64,000 nt of DNA from Ramlibacter montanisoli. Lineage in GTDB: Bacteria; Pseudomonadota; Gammaproteobacteria; Burkholderiales; Burkholderiaceae_C. The notes beneath the pieces were generated by a model. It did not search any database and had not been told where the DNA came from. It saw nothing but the letters and a program-made list of their open reading frames with translations. The stretch is taken from NCBI RefSeq assembly GCF_013087525.1, contig NZ_JABFCS010000001.1, forward strand, positions 3,410,001 to 3,474,000. The letters run 5' to 3'. The first letter of the stretch is position 1. Every line of letters starts with the position of its first letter. The translations under genes and the position numbers were made by a program. Positions 21,049 to 30,001 of this stretch are shown here, piece by piece.

Positions 21049-22262
21049 ATGTTGACCTGGGACGACGAAGTCACGCCCACACCGTCAAAGCCCGTGAGCA
21101 GCGGTTTAACCACCAACCGCGAGGCGATGCATTCACCGCTCGCGACCGCACTCTCCGTTCCGCAACCCGCATTGCGCACCCTGGACGACGGCGCGATCGC
21201 TCCCATCGTCACGAAGCCTGCGGCTTCCGCGCAGCCGGCCAGCACGCGCCGCGTGACCGCCGCCGACAAGCGCATCATCAACGGCCAGACCGACGTCAAC
21301 CAGCTCGTCCCCTTCAAGTACAAGTGGGCCTGGGAGAAGTACCTGGCGACCTGCGCCAACCACTGGATGCCGCAGGAAATCAACATGAACCGCGACATCG
21401 CCCTGTGGAAGGACCCGAACGGGCTTTCCGAGGACGAGCGCCGCATCATCAAGCGCAACCTCGGCTTCTTCGTCACCGCCGACTCGCTGGCCGCCAACAA
21501 CATCGTGCTGGGCACCTACCGCCACATCACGGCGCCCGAGTGCCGCCAGTTCCTGCTCAGGCAGGCGTTCGAGGAAGCGATCCACACCCACGCCTACCAG
21601 TACATCGTGGAGTCGCTGGGGCTGGACGAGGCCGAGATCTTCAATGCGTACCACGAGGTCCAGTCGATCCGGGACAAGGACGAGTTCCTGATCCCCTTCA
21701 TCGACGCGATCATGGATCCCAACTTCCACACCGGCACGCCGGAAGCCGACCAGACGCTCCTGAAGAGCCTGATCGTCTTCGCCTGCCTGATGGAAGGCCT
21801 GTTCTTCTATGTCGGCTTCACCCAGATCCTGGCGATGGGCCGGCAGAACAAGATGACTGGCGCCGCCGAGCAGTACCAGTACATCCTGCGCGACGAGTCG
21901 ATGCACTGCAATTTCGGCATCGACCTCATCAACCAGATCAAGCTCGAGAACCCGCACCTGTGGACCTCCGAATTCAAGTCGGAGATCAAGGGCCTGTTCC
22001 AGAAAGCCGTCGAACTCGAGTACCGCTACGCCGAGGACACCATGCCCCGCGGCGTGCTGGGACTCAACGCCTCCATGTTCAAGGGCTACCTGCGCTACAT
22101 CGCCAACCGGCGCGCCACGCAGATCGGCCTGGAAGCGCTTTTCCCGAACGAGGAAAACCCCTTCCCCTGGATGAGCGAAATGATTGACCTGAAGAAAGAG
22201 CGCAATTTCTTTGAGACCCGCGTGATCGAATACCAGACGGGTGAGCTCTTTCCTGGGATTGA
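21049..22262 (+). CDS. nrdB: Class Ia ribonucleoside-diphosphate reductase, beta subunit NrdB; C-terminal frameshift
   Basis: The radical-generating subunit, about 404 residues. Iron ligands and radical region: [40 protein letters not shown] and [10 protein letters not shown]. The N-terminal 60 residues are a variable extension. As read, the gene runs to 22449 with a nonsense tail; adding one G near 22242 gives YQTGGALSWD and a stop at 22260-22262, the usual ending of burkholderial NrdB and the part that binds NrdA. The apparent 60-residue extension is therefore an artefact. Confidence 0.95.
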
Positions 22263-22381
22263 CGGCAACTGCGATATTTGGGCTTGGTTAAGCGCCCGCA
22301 CGCATACCGGCACGAAGAGGCCGGGGCGTGGCGGGCGAAGGTGTTCGTGGGGCTGGGCCGAGTGCCCAACCGCACGGATCG

Positions 22382-22434
22382 CTTCGCGTCACCAACAATG
22401 CGCGAAGTGCTCTTTGGTTGATGTTTGTATCAAC
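22382..22434 (+). promoter_or_regulatory. Hairpin and inverted repeat upstream of the H1-like gene
   Basis: CTTCGCG (22382-22388) pairs with CGCGAAG (22401-22407). Just downstream GTTGAT (22417-22422) and ATCAAC (22429-22434) form a second perfect inverted repeat 20 bases before the start codon. The first may be a terminator for nrdB (no T-run) and the second an operator or leader hairpin for the H1-like gene. Confidence 0.5.
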
Positions 22435-22453
22435 GTACACAGGAGATAGTGAC

Positions 22454-22948
22454 ATGGCAACTGCGAAAAAATCGGCCGCGAAGAAGACCACGGCCCGTAA
22501 GTCTGCGGCGAAGAAGACGACGGCGAAGAAGAGCGCCGCCAAGCGCCCGGCCGCCAAGAAGTCGGCAGCCAAGCGCCCCGCCGCCAAGAAGTCGGCCGCC
22601 AAGCGTCCGGCTGCGAAGAAGGCGGCTGCGAAGCGCCCGGCAGCGAAGAAGTCCGCTGCGAAGCGCCCGGCTGCGAAGAAGGCGGCGAAGAAGACCACCG
22701 CCAAGAAGGCAACTGCGAAGAAGAGCACCGCCCGCAAGGCGACTGCGAAGAAGAGCACCGCCAAGAAGGCCGCCAAGAAGTCCTCCGGCGCGAAGAAGGC
22801 TGCGAAAGCGCCGGCTGCGAAACGCGCTGCCAAGGCGCCGGCTGCGAAGTCCAACGGCGGTTCTGCGACTGCGGCCCCTGCGCCTGCAGCCCAGACCACG
22901 CTGAACCCGCAGGCCGCCTGGCCTTTTCCGACCGCGGCGAAGCCGTAA
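22454..22948 (+). CDS. Histone H1-like nucleoid protein (AlgP/BpH1 type)
   Basis: A 164-residue highly basic protein built almost entirely of AAKK/AAKRP/TAKK tandem repeats, the hallmark of bacterial H1-like DNA-binding proteins that compact the nucleoid. After about residue 130 the repeats end in a linker and the tail TTLNPQAAWPFPTAAKP, which I recognise as a constant end in this group. The start at 22454 is set by AGGAGA 7 bases upstream. Repeat number in such genes varies between strains by recombination, so the length here may not be exact. Confidence 0.9.
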   Translation: MATAKKSAAKKTTARKSAAKKTTAKKSAAKRPAAKKSAAKRPAAKKSAAKRPAAKKAAAKRPAAKKSAAKRPAAKKAAKKTTAKKATAKKSTARKATAKKSTAKKAAKKSSGAKKAAKAPAAKRAAKAPAAKSNGGSATAAPAPAAQTTLNPQAAWPFPTAAKP

Positions 22949-22955
22949 GGCGGAT

Positions 22956-22986
22956 CACGGGAAAAACGCCTCGCGTTTTTCCCGTG
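22956..22986 (+). terminator. Strong hairpin after the H1-like gene
   Basis: CACGGGAAAAACGC and GCGTTTTTCCCGTG form a perfect 14-bp stem with a three-base loop, starting 8 bases past the stop codon. Confidence 0.8.
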
Positions 22987-23005
22987 GATGCCTGGTCAGA
23001 TCCAG

Positions 23006-23031
23006 ACCCGCGGCTTGCCCGCGGGTTTTTT
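23006..23031 (+). terminator. Second terminator after the H1-like gene
   Basis: ACCCGCGG and CCGCGGGT form an 8-bp stem with a five-base loop, followed by TTTTTT. Confidence 0.8.
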
Positions 23032-23054
23032 CTTGCCCGCCGCATACTTGCGCG

Positions 23055-23630
23055 GTGGACCAACCCGACCTGTTTGGCACGCCCGCTCCCGCCTTGCCGC
23101 CCGGCATGCGCCACGAGGAGGAATTTCTCTCCCCTGACGAGGAAGCCGCGCTGATTTCCATCATCGAGCGGCTGCCCCTGGCCCGCATGCAGTACCAGCA
23201 GTACGAAGCGCTGCGCCGCGTCGTGAGCTACGGCGGCCAGTACGACTTCAGCACGCAGAAACTCAAGGAAGGCGCGCCCCTGCCCTCCTGGCTGGACCCC
23301 CTGCGCGAGCGCGCCGGCGCCTGGGCCGGGATCGCCCCCGCCGCCTTCACGCACGCCCTGGTCGCCGAGTACCAGCCGGGAACGCCGCTCGGATGGCACC
23401 GCGACGTGCCCGATTTCGAGGACATCGTCGGCGTGTCGCTGGGCCATGAAGCGGTGATGCGCTTGCGGCGCTACCCGCACGAGAAGGGCAGCCGCGACAC
23501 GCTGAAGCTCACGCTGCCGCCGCGCTCGATCTACCTGCTGCGCGGGCCGGCGCGCTGGGGGTGGCAGCACAGCGTGGCGCCGACCAAGGCCTTGCGCTAC
23601 TCGATCACCTTGCGCACGGCACGTTCGTAG
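23055..23630 (+). CDS. AlkB-like 2-oxoglutarate/Fe(II) dioxygenase
   Basis: A 191-residue protein from a GTG start. The jelly-roll core has the iron ligands HxD in LGWHRDVPDFE and a distal histidine in WGWQHSVAP, followed by the 2-oxoglutarate arginine segment LRYSITLRTAR. The pattern is that of the AlkB superfamily, which demethylates DNA, RNA or protein. The substrate is not predictable from this alone. Confidence 0.88.
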   Translation: MDQPDLFGTPAPALPPGMRHEEEFLSPDEEAALISIIERLPLARMQYQQYEALRRVVSYGGQYDFSTQKLKEGAPLPSWLDPLRERAGAWAGIAPAAFTHALVAEYQPGTPLGWHRDVPDFEDIVGVSLGHEAVMRLRRYPHEKGSRDTLKLTLPPRSIYLLRGPARWGWQHSVAPTKALRYSITLRTARS

Positions 23631-23705
23631 GTTGGGCTGCCCGCAGGGCACCCCAACAGCGGGCGCCGGAATCGTTGGGGTGCGCTGGCGCGCAGCCCAG
23701 GCTAC
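23627..23705. repeat. Nested palindromic (REP/BIME-like) element between convergent genes
   Basis: The outer arms GTAGGTTGGGCTGC (from 23627) and GCAGCCCAGGCTAC (to 23705) are inverted with two mismatches, and the inner arms GCACCCCAAC (23648-23657) and GTTGGGGTGC (23674-23683) are perfectly inverted. The element contains the stop codons of both flanking genes and probably works as a two-way terminator. A shorter relative lies at 31519-31555. Confidence 0.75.
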
Positions 23706-24349
23706 CGTTCTTCCGCCGCCAGCTGCATCCGTCGCCGCAGCCGGGCCGCTTCCTCCGCCGCGCCCGCCTTCTCCGCCCGCATCGCCTGCGCCCCCAGCCA
23801 GGCCATGACCGCCCGCCGCCAGCCCTGCTCGGAGGACGTGTCGGTGCCGATCTGCAGCACTTCGGGATCGGCCTTCTCCGTGCGCAGCAGCACCGCCGCG
23901 GCGATCAGGCGCGACAGGGGCGTCTTGATCTTCTTGATCGCCCCGGCGCCGCCCTCGCCGTTGGCGACCGGCCGGTAATCCTCCGGCAGCAGCTTTGCCT
24001 GCTCGGGCGTCGCCCGGCCCGCCAGGAAATCGGCGTAGGCGCGTTCGGTGTCGGTGGCGTCGCGCCGCAGGGGCTCGAAGCCGGTGCAGGGCGAGAAGTC
24101 CAGGCTGGCCACCTGCACCGCGCAGCGCGTGAGTTCCGCCCGCGCCACCAGCCCCGGCTGCGCGGTGCTGGCGACCTCGCTGCGAAAGCGCGTGAACTCG
24201 GAGGCGGCCGGGCGGTCCTTGCCGGAGAGATAGGCGCGTTCGTAGCGGTCCTGCGCGCTGTCGGCGTTCACCAGCCAGTCGGGCTGGCGCGGCTTGTTGC
24301 CGCAGGCCGCGAGCAGCACGACGATGGCGACGAGCGAAAGCCTCCTCAT
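23702..24349 (-). CDS. Lipoprotein of the MlaD-like cluster
   Basis: A 215-residue protein with a lipoprotein signal peptide (MRRLSLVAIVVLLAACGNK; lipobox LAAC). The mature part is helical and contains ERAYLSGKDRPAASEFTRFRSEV and GWRRAVMAWLGAQAMRAEKAG. Its ATG overlaps the stop of the MCE gene (ATGA), so it belongs to that cluster. It does not look like the usual PqiC-type auxiliary lipoprotein; I do not recognise a family. Confidence 0.8.
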   Translation of the reverse strand: MRRLSLVAIVVLLAACGNKPRQPDWLVNADSAQDRYERAYLSGKDRPAASEFTRFRSEVASTAQPGLVARAELTRCAVQVASLDFSPCTGFEPLRRDATDTERAYADFLAGRATPEQAKLLPEDYRPVANGEGGAGAIKKIKTPLSRLIAAAVLLRTEKADPEVLQIGTDTSSEQGWRRAVMAWLGAQAMRAEKAGAAEEAARLRRRMQLAAEER

Positions 24350-25397
24350 GGCAATTCGACCTTCCGCTCTTTCGCGAAGGGCCACTTGCGATTGAGGTCG
24401 TTGATCAGGTCCTCGATCTTGCGCAGGTTGGCCTCCACGTCGCCGCGCAGGCTGCCCAGGTCCTGGGTCGCCTTGTTCACGTTGCCGGCGACGCCCTCGG
24501 CCTCCTTGAGCACCGCGTCCACGCGCTGCAGGCTGCCGCGCGCGTCGGTCAGCAGCACGCGCAGCTGCCGCATGCTGGCCTGCGCGTCGTCGGCGATGCC
24601 GTCCCTGCCGAACACGCGCTGGTCGGCGTTGGTCACCAGCTTGTTGCCGTTGCCGGCCAGCTTCTGGATCTCCGCCATGGCGGCATTGGCGCGTTCGACC
24701 GCCGCCACCAGCTTGCGCGCATCGGCCTCGTTGCCGAAGATCGCGTGCAGCGCACCCTGGCGGCTTTGCAGCTTTTCGGTGAAGGTCTGCAGGTTGGCCA
24801 TCGAGCGGTTCAGCTCCGAATTCGCCGCCGTGATCTGGTTCAGGTTGTCCAGCACGTCCTTGGCCGCGCCGATCACGCGGCCCACTTCCTCGTTGAAGTC
24901 GCCGCGCAGCACCGGCCGCTCGGCGCCGTCGGGCAGCGGCGGGTCGGTGAGCACGCCGCTGTAGGCCCGCAGCTGCGCCGCGCCGAAGATCGGCTTGATC
25001 AGCGTGAACACGCTGGAGGTGCGCAGCCACTTGGCGTCCTTCTCGATCACGTCGATCTCGATGTTCACGTTGCCGCGCTCGCCCAGTGCCACCTTCTTCA
25101 CCGTGCCGATCGGGAAACCGGAGAACATCAGGTCCATGCCGGCCACCACGCCCTCGGCGTTGTCGGCCACCAGCACCAGCTGCTGCTTGGGCTCGAAGTA
25201 GTAGCGCGCGCGCGCAGCAGGAACAGGCCGGAGGCGACGATCAGCGCCACCGTGAAGGCCAGCAGCAGCGTCGCCTTCAGCTCCAGGTGCTTGACCGGAA
25301 CGTGCTTGGCGGTCGGTTCCGACTTCTGGACCGGCGTTTCCGGCTGCGGCGGCGCAGTCGGGGGCGGGGAGCTCGGGCGCTTGGGCGTGTCGGCCAT
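24346..25397 (-). CDS. MCE/MlaD family lipid-transport protein, one frameshift
   Basis: About 350 residues: a Pro-rich cytosolic N-terminus (MADTPKRPSSPPP), one membrane helix (ATLLLAFTVALIVASGLFLL), one MCE domain (VADNAEGVVAGMDLMFSGFPIGTVKKV ... LRAYSGVLTDPPLP), and a long helical tail with coiled-coil character. One base is missing from the CG repeat at 25204-25215; restoring it gives the YYFEPKQQLVLVADN lead-in of the MCE domain. It should bind and shuttle phospholipids across the periplasm with the permease encoded 2 bases upstream. Confidence 0.88.
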
Positions 25398-25399
25398 GG

Positions 25400-26203
25400 T
25401 CAGATGTAGTTCCCCACCAGCGACAGGGCTTCCAGGATCAGCAGCACGCCAAACATGCGCACCAGGCCCTGCAGCGCCGCGCTCTCGCGCGAGCCGTCGT
25501 CCTCGATGTTGTTCAGGCCCGAAGCCATCGGGATCACCGACACCGCGATCGCGAAGAACAGCGTCTTGAGCGCGAAGATGAAGGTGAACATGGGGTCGAA
25601 CACGCGGCCCGCCACGTGGGTGTAGGCGTCGATGCCGGCGACGGTGAAGCCGTAGACGGCGAAATAGGCCAGGAAGCCGGCCACCACGCAGCTGAGCGAA
25701 GCCAGCGTGATGCAGGCGAAGATGCCGGCCATCAGCCGGGGCAGCACCTCCACCGCGATCGGGTCGAGCCGCTTGCGCCGCAGGCTGCGGAAGTGGCCGA
25801 TGCGCCGCATCTCCACCAGCGCCGCGCCGCTGGGGATGGTGCAGCGCAGGGCGACGAACAGGGCGGCCGTCAGCGGGATCAGTTCCACCACCAGCACCCG
25901 CACGACCATCTCCAGCGCGTACTGCGACAGGCCGTAGCTGGCCGAGGTCACGATGACGATGCGGGTGATGATCAGCGTGAACAGCGAGATCAGCACCGTG
26001 AACCAGCCGAGAATGGGCGCGGTGTCGATGTAGACGTGGCGCGCCAGGTTGTAGCGGGTCTGCGGGCCGTAGCTGCGCGGGGACAGCGCGCGCACCACCA
26101 TCACCGAGCCGAAGAACGTGATGCGCGCCCAGGCGGCGGCCCAGCGCACCGGCGCCATGCTGGTGTGCCCCACCCTGCGGTACCACGTCGACAGATGGAT
26201 CAT
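25400..26203 (-). CDS. MlaE-family ABC transporter permease
   Basis: A 267-residue integral membrane protein with about five helices. MlaE-type stretches include LTAALFVALRCTIPSGAALVEMRRIG and LPRLMAGIFACITLASLSCVVAGFLAYF, followed by the late helix FALKTLFFAIAVSVIPMASG. It is the first gene of a three-gene unit with the MCE protein and the lipoprotein. The expected ATPase (MlaF type) is not adjacent, so it may be shared from elsewhere. Confidence 0.85.
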   Translation of the reverse strand: MIHLSTWYRRVGHTSMAPVRWAAAWARITFFGSVMVVRALSPRSYGPQTRYNLARHVYIDTAPILGWFTVLISLFTLIITRIVIVTSASYGLSQYALEMVVRVLVVELIPLTAALFVALRCTIPSGAALVEMRRIGHFRSLRRKRLDPIAVEVLPRLMAGIFACITLASLSCVVAGFLAYFAVYGFTVAGIDAYTHVAGRVFDPMFTFIFALKTLFFAIAVSVIPMASGLNNIEDDGSRESAALQGLVRMFGVLLILEALSLVGNYI

Positions 26204-26301
26204 GGGGGCGATGGTAATGGCGCGGCTGGGCCAGTCTCGTAAGGCTCCGCCTACAGTTGAGCCTTGGCCGCCCGGCCGGGCGGCATGGAAGGAGTGCAGC
26301 C

Positions 26302-27669
26302 ATGAGCGATTTCGATTGCGACCTGTTCGTCGTGGGGGGCGGCAGCGGCGGCGTGCGCGCGGCGCGCATGGCCGGCCAGCGCGGGGCGCGCGTGATGCTG
26401 GCCGAGGCGGCGGCGCTGGGCGGCACCTGCGTCAACGTCGGCTGCATCCCCAAGAAGCTTTACAGCTATGCCGCGCAGTTCGCGCAGGACTTCGAGGACG
26501 CCGCCGGCTACGGCTGGGACCTGCAGCCGGCCCGCTTCGACTGGCGGCGGCTGAAGGCGAATCGCGCCAGGGAGATCGCGCGCCTCAATGGCGTGTACGA
26601 GCACCTGCTGCGCACGGCCGGCGTCGAGCTGCTGCGGGGCTGGGCGACGCTGTGCGACCCGCACACGGTGCAGGTGGCCAGCGCCGAGGGCCCGCGGCGC
26701 TGGCGCGCCCGCCACATCCTGGTCGCCACCGGCGGCACGCCCTCGGTGCCGCACTTCCCGGGACGGGAGCACGTGCTCACCTCCGACAGCATGTTCGACC
26801 TGGAGCCCTTCCCCCGCCGGCTGGTGGTGGTGGGCGGCGGCTACATCGCCTGCGAGTTCGCCTCGATCTTCCACGGCCTCGGCGCGCAGGTCACCCAGCT
26901 CTACCGGGGCGAACAGGTGCTGCGCGGCTTCGACGACGACGTGCGCGCCTTCCTCGCGCAGGAGGTCCGCCGGCACGGCGTGGACCTGCGCCTGCGCAGC
27001 GACGTCGCCGCGATCGCCCGCGACGGCGATGCACTGGCGGTGACGCTCGCCGGCGGCGAGGTGCTGCCGGCCGACGCCGTCCTGTACGCGACCGGCCGCG
27101 TGCCCAACGTCGCGGGGCTGGGCCTGGACGCGGCCGGCGTGCGCCTGTCCGCGCATGGCGGCATCGTGGTCGACGACAGCTACCGCAGCTCGGTGCCTTC
27201 GGTGCTGGCGGTCGGCGACGTCACCGCGCGGCTGCAGCTCACGCCGGTGGCGCTGGCCGAGGCGATGGTGGTGGTCGACCAGCTGTTCGGCGAAGGCAGG
27301 CGCGCCATGAGCTACGAGCTGGTGCCGACGGCCGTCTTCACCCACCCCGCCATCGGCACGGTCGGCCTCACCGAGCAGCAGGCGCGCGAACGCCATGGCC
27401 AGGTCCGCATCTTCCGCACGGACTTCCGGGCGCTGAAGAACACCCTGAGCGGCAACCCGGAGCGCACGCTGATGAAGCTGGTGGTCGATGCGGCCAGCGA
27501 CCGCGTGGTCGGGCTGCACATGGTCGGGCCCGATGCCGGCGAGATCGTCCAGGGCTTCGCCGTGGCCATGAAGGCCGGCGCGACCAAGGCCGTGTTCGAC
27601 GGCACGATAGGCATCCACCCTAGCGCGGCGGAGGAGTTCGTCACCCTGCGCGAACCCGTCGCCATGTGA
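26302..27669 (+). CDS. gor: Glutathione-disulfide reductase
   Basis: A 455-residue FAD flavoprotein that regenerates glutathione with NADPH. FAD-binding GGGSGGVRAARMAG is at residue 11; the redox disulfide is GGTCVNVGCIPKKLY; the NADPH fold VVVGGGYIACEFASIFHGLG is followed by YRGEQVLRGFD with arginines that favour NADPH. The second FAD site is SVLAVGDVTARLQLTPVA and the catalytic C-terminal pair is GIHPSAAEEFVTLR. The start at 26302 has GGAAGGAG upstream. It lacks the Thr-rich lipoamide-type lysine charge pattern, so dihydrolipoamide dehydrogenase is unlikely. Confidence 0.93.
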   Translation: MSDFDCDLFVVGGGSGGVRAARMAGQRGARVMLAEAAALGGTCVNVGCIPKKLYSYAAQFAQDFEDAAGYGWDLQPARFDWRRLKANRAREIARLNGVYEHLLRTAGVELLRGWATLCDPHTVQVASAEGPRRWRARHILVATGGTPSVPHFPGREHVLTSDSMFDLEPFPRRLVVVGGGYIACEFASIFHGLGAQVTQLYRGEQVLRGFDDDVRAFLAQEVRRHGVDLRLRSDVAAIARDGDALAVTLAGGEVLPADAVLYATGRVPNVAGLGLDAAGVRLSAHGGIVVDDSYRSSVPSVLAVGDVTARLQLTPVALAEAMVVVDQLFGEGRRAMSYELVPTAVFTHPAIGTVGLTEQQARERHGQVRIFRTDFRALKNTLSGNPERTLMKLVVDAASDRVVGLHMVGPDAGEIVQGFAVAMKAGATKAVFDGTIGIHPSAAEEFVTLREPVAM

Positions 27670-27792
27670 AGCGACGGGGGCCTTCGGACACTCCCGTGAC
27701 AACTTCACGCAGCTCGCAAAAAGTAAGAAACGGACTACAGGCTTTACACGCTCTTAGCCGACAGGTCGCCTGTCTCAGGCGTTCAATACCGC

Positions 27793-29579
27793 ATGAGCGC
27801 GAGCGACAAAAACACCGGTGCGCGGGGCTGCCGCCGGTTCAGCCATGGAGTTGCAGCCCTTGCCTTCGCCTGGGGAGGCGCTGCTTTCGCGGAGGTGGTG
27901 GCGGTTCCGGCCGCGCACCTGCACCACGCGGAAGGTTCGGTCGCGTATGCGCCCCAGGGCGACAAGGAATGGCATGACGTCCAGCCGCGCCGCGTGCTCA
28001 AGCGCGGCGACCGGCTGTGGACCGACCGCGGCTCGCGCGCCGAAGTGCAGGCCGGCGGCCATGCGCTGCGGCTCAACGGCGAAACCCAGCTGGTGCTGGA
28101 GAACGTCGGCGAAACCGCCACCCAGCTGAGCCTCACGCAGGGCAACGTCGTCGCCACCGTCACCCGCATGAACCCGGGCGACAGCTTCGAGGTCGGCACG
28201 CCCAACCTCGCCTTCCGTGCCCGCCAGCCGGGCGACTACCGCATCGACGTCGACCCCAAACAGGGCGTGACGCGCGTGGCCGTGCTGTCCGGCTCGGGCG
28301 TCGTCTACGGCGAGCGTGGGGAAGCGCTCGAGGTGCGCAACGGCCAGCGCATGACCTTCAAGGACCGCAGCCTGGCCCGCGTGCAGCAGGGCGCCTTCGC
28401 CGCCACCGACGACTTCGACCGCTGGGCCGGCGCCCGCCGCCGCGGCGAACCCACGGTGAGCATGCCGAGCGTGGCCACGGCCTCGCCGGCCGCGCCCGCG
28501 CCGCACACCGGGCTGGTCAACAAGGGACGCGACATCGTCATCGCGGGCCCCGCGTCCAGCCTGCCGGGCGCAAAGCCGGCAGCCGCCGCGCCGATGCAGG
28601 TCCCGCAGGCCAAGCCGCAGCTGGCGCCCGCGCCGCTCGCACCGCAGCTGGCCAAGGCGCAGCCCATTCCGAATGCCCAGGTGCCGCAGAACGCGCCGGC
28701 CGCCGTGCCCTTGCGCGTGACCGCGCCCGGCGCCAACGCACCCGCCGCTTCGCAAGGCGCGGCGGCCGCCCAGGCCGCGGCGCAGGCCGCCGCCCAGGCG
28801 CAGGCCCGGGCCGAAGCGGACGCACGTGCCGCGGCGCAAGCCGAGGCCGCAGCACGGGCGGCGCAGGCCGCTCGGGCGAAAGCCGCCCAGGCAGCAGCCC
28901 ACGCGAAGGCCGCGCGCGAGGAGCAGGAACAGCGCCAGCGCGCCGCGCAGCTGCAGCGGGCCGAGGAAGAACGGCGCAGCGCCGCCGCTGCGGATGCCCG
29001 CCGCGCCGACGAGCGCAAGCGCGCGACCGCCGCCAGGCGTGCCGACGAAGAGCGCCGCCAGGCGCTGGCCAAGCGTGAGCGGGACCAGGACCACAAGCGG
29101 GCGCTTGCCGGCAAGCGTGCCGAGGAAGAACGCCGCGCGCTGCAGGCCAGGCGGGCGGAGGAAGAACGCCGCGCCGCGCAGGCGAAGCGGGCCGCCGAGG
29201 AGAAGAAGCTCGCGGCCGCACGCAAGGTGGAGGCCCAGAAGGTCGCGGAGGCGCGCCGCCGCCAGCTCGCCCGCCTGCAGGAGCAGGCCGAACGCGAGGA
29301 ACAGACGGTGCAGGCGCGGCGCGAGCAGCAGGCCCGCAGGGCGGAGGAAGAGCGTCGGGAGGAACAGGCGCGCCGCGAAGAGCAGTACCGCCGGGAGGAA
29401 CAGGCGCGCCGCGATGAAGCCTATCGCCGCGAACGCGCCCTGGCGGAACAGCAGCGGCGCGAGTACGAGCGCCGGGAGCAGGAAGTGTGGCTGCGGCAGC
29501 AGCAGTACCAGCAGCCCTATCCGCAATACCAGCCGGCCCGCCCCGCGCCCATGGGGTGCCGGCCCGCCGGGTCAGTTGA
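27793..29579 (+). CDS. Exported FecR-domain protein with long charged coiled coil; 3' end uncertain
   Basis: About 595 residues: signal peptide (ALAFAWGGAAFAE), a FecR-like beta-helical region (about 45-160: GDRLWTDRGSRAEVQAGGHALRLNG, NVVATVTRMNPGDSFEVGTP, FRARQPGDYRIDV), a Pro/Ala linker, then about 250 residues of Ala/Arg/Glu-rich helix (EEERR, ARRAEE repeats) and a Tyr/Gln/Pro end. As read, the frame runs on to 29880 straight through the antisense gene at 29572-29829. Adding one G to the run at 29553-29556 gives a natural stop at 29577-29579, so I end it there. FecR-domain proteins without a sigma partner are thought to be structural; the function is unknown. Confidence 0.75.
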
Positions 29580-29829
29580 CGCGGCGCGTGTAGGTCCGGG
29601 TGACGGAAGACGGCTTGTCCTCTTCCGGGGGCAGGTAGATCGTGGTGCGGTCGATCTTGGCGTCGAAGGCGGCGATCTCGGCGCTCGCGCAACGGATCAC
29701 GGCGCGGTCGAGGGGATGACACTGTCGCTGGCTCAGTTTGGTCAGCTCCTGGGACTGGTCGATGTGGGCACGGACCTGGGCGGGATCGACCATCAGGGCA
29801 AAGGGATTGGCGGCCAACGCTGTCGTCAT
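29572..29829 (-). CDS. Conserved-looking 85-residue protein
   Basis: The small protein MTTALAANPFALMVDPAQV... has an AGGAG 9 bases before its ATG and typical codon use. It has no signal peptide or membrane segment; there is a Cys pair (RQCHPLDRAVIRCAS) and a basic C-terminus (TRTYTRRVN). It ends against the FecR gene, overlapping it by 8 bases if that gene stops at 29579. I do not recognise a family. Confidence 0.7.
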   Translation of the reverse strand: MTTALAANPFALMVDPAQVRAHIDQSQELTKLSQRQCHPLDRAVIRCASAEIAAFDAKIDRTTIYLPPEEDKPSSVTRTYTRRVN

Positions 29830-30001
29830 GTTCTTGGACTCCTTGGGAAATCGCGCTCTGAGCGACCTTGTTCTGGATGACGCAGACTGTCGTCCCGCCC
29901 CTCAAAAACCAAGGTCAGCCGAGTCCGTTACACCTTGTAGGACTGTGGCGCACCGCCGGCCGGGTTGAAGGGGCTTGCAAGCGGAGTTGCACAATAGGCG
30001 C

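Noticed and set aside
22263-22449. C-terminal extension of NrdB
   Set aside because: It appears only after a missing G; the corrected frame stops at 22262 with the conserved tail.
22454-22948. CRISPR-like or satellite repeat
   Set aside because: The repeats are in-frame coding repeats of an H1-like protein, without spacers.
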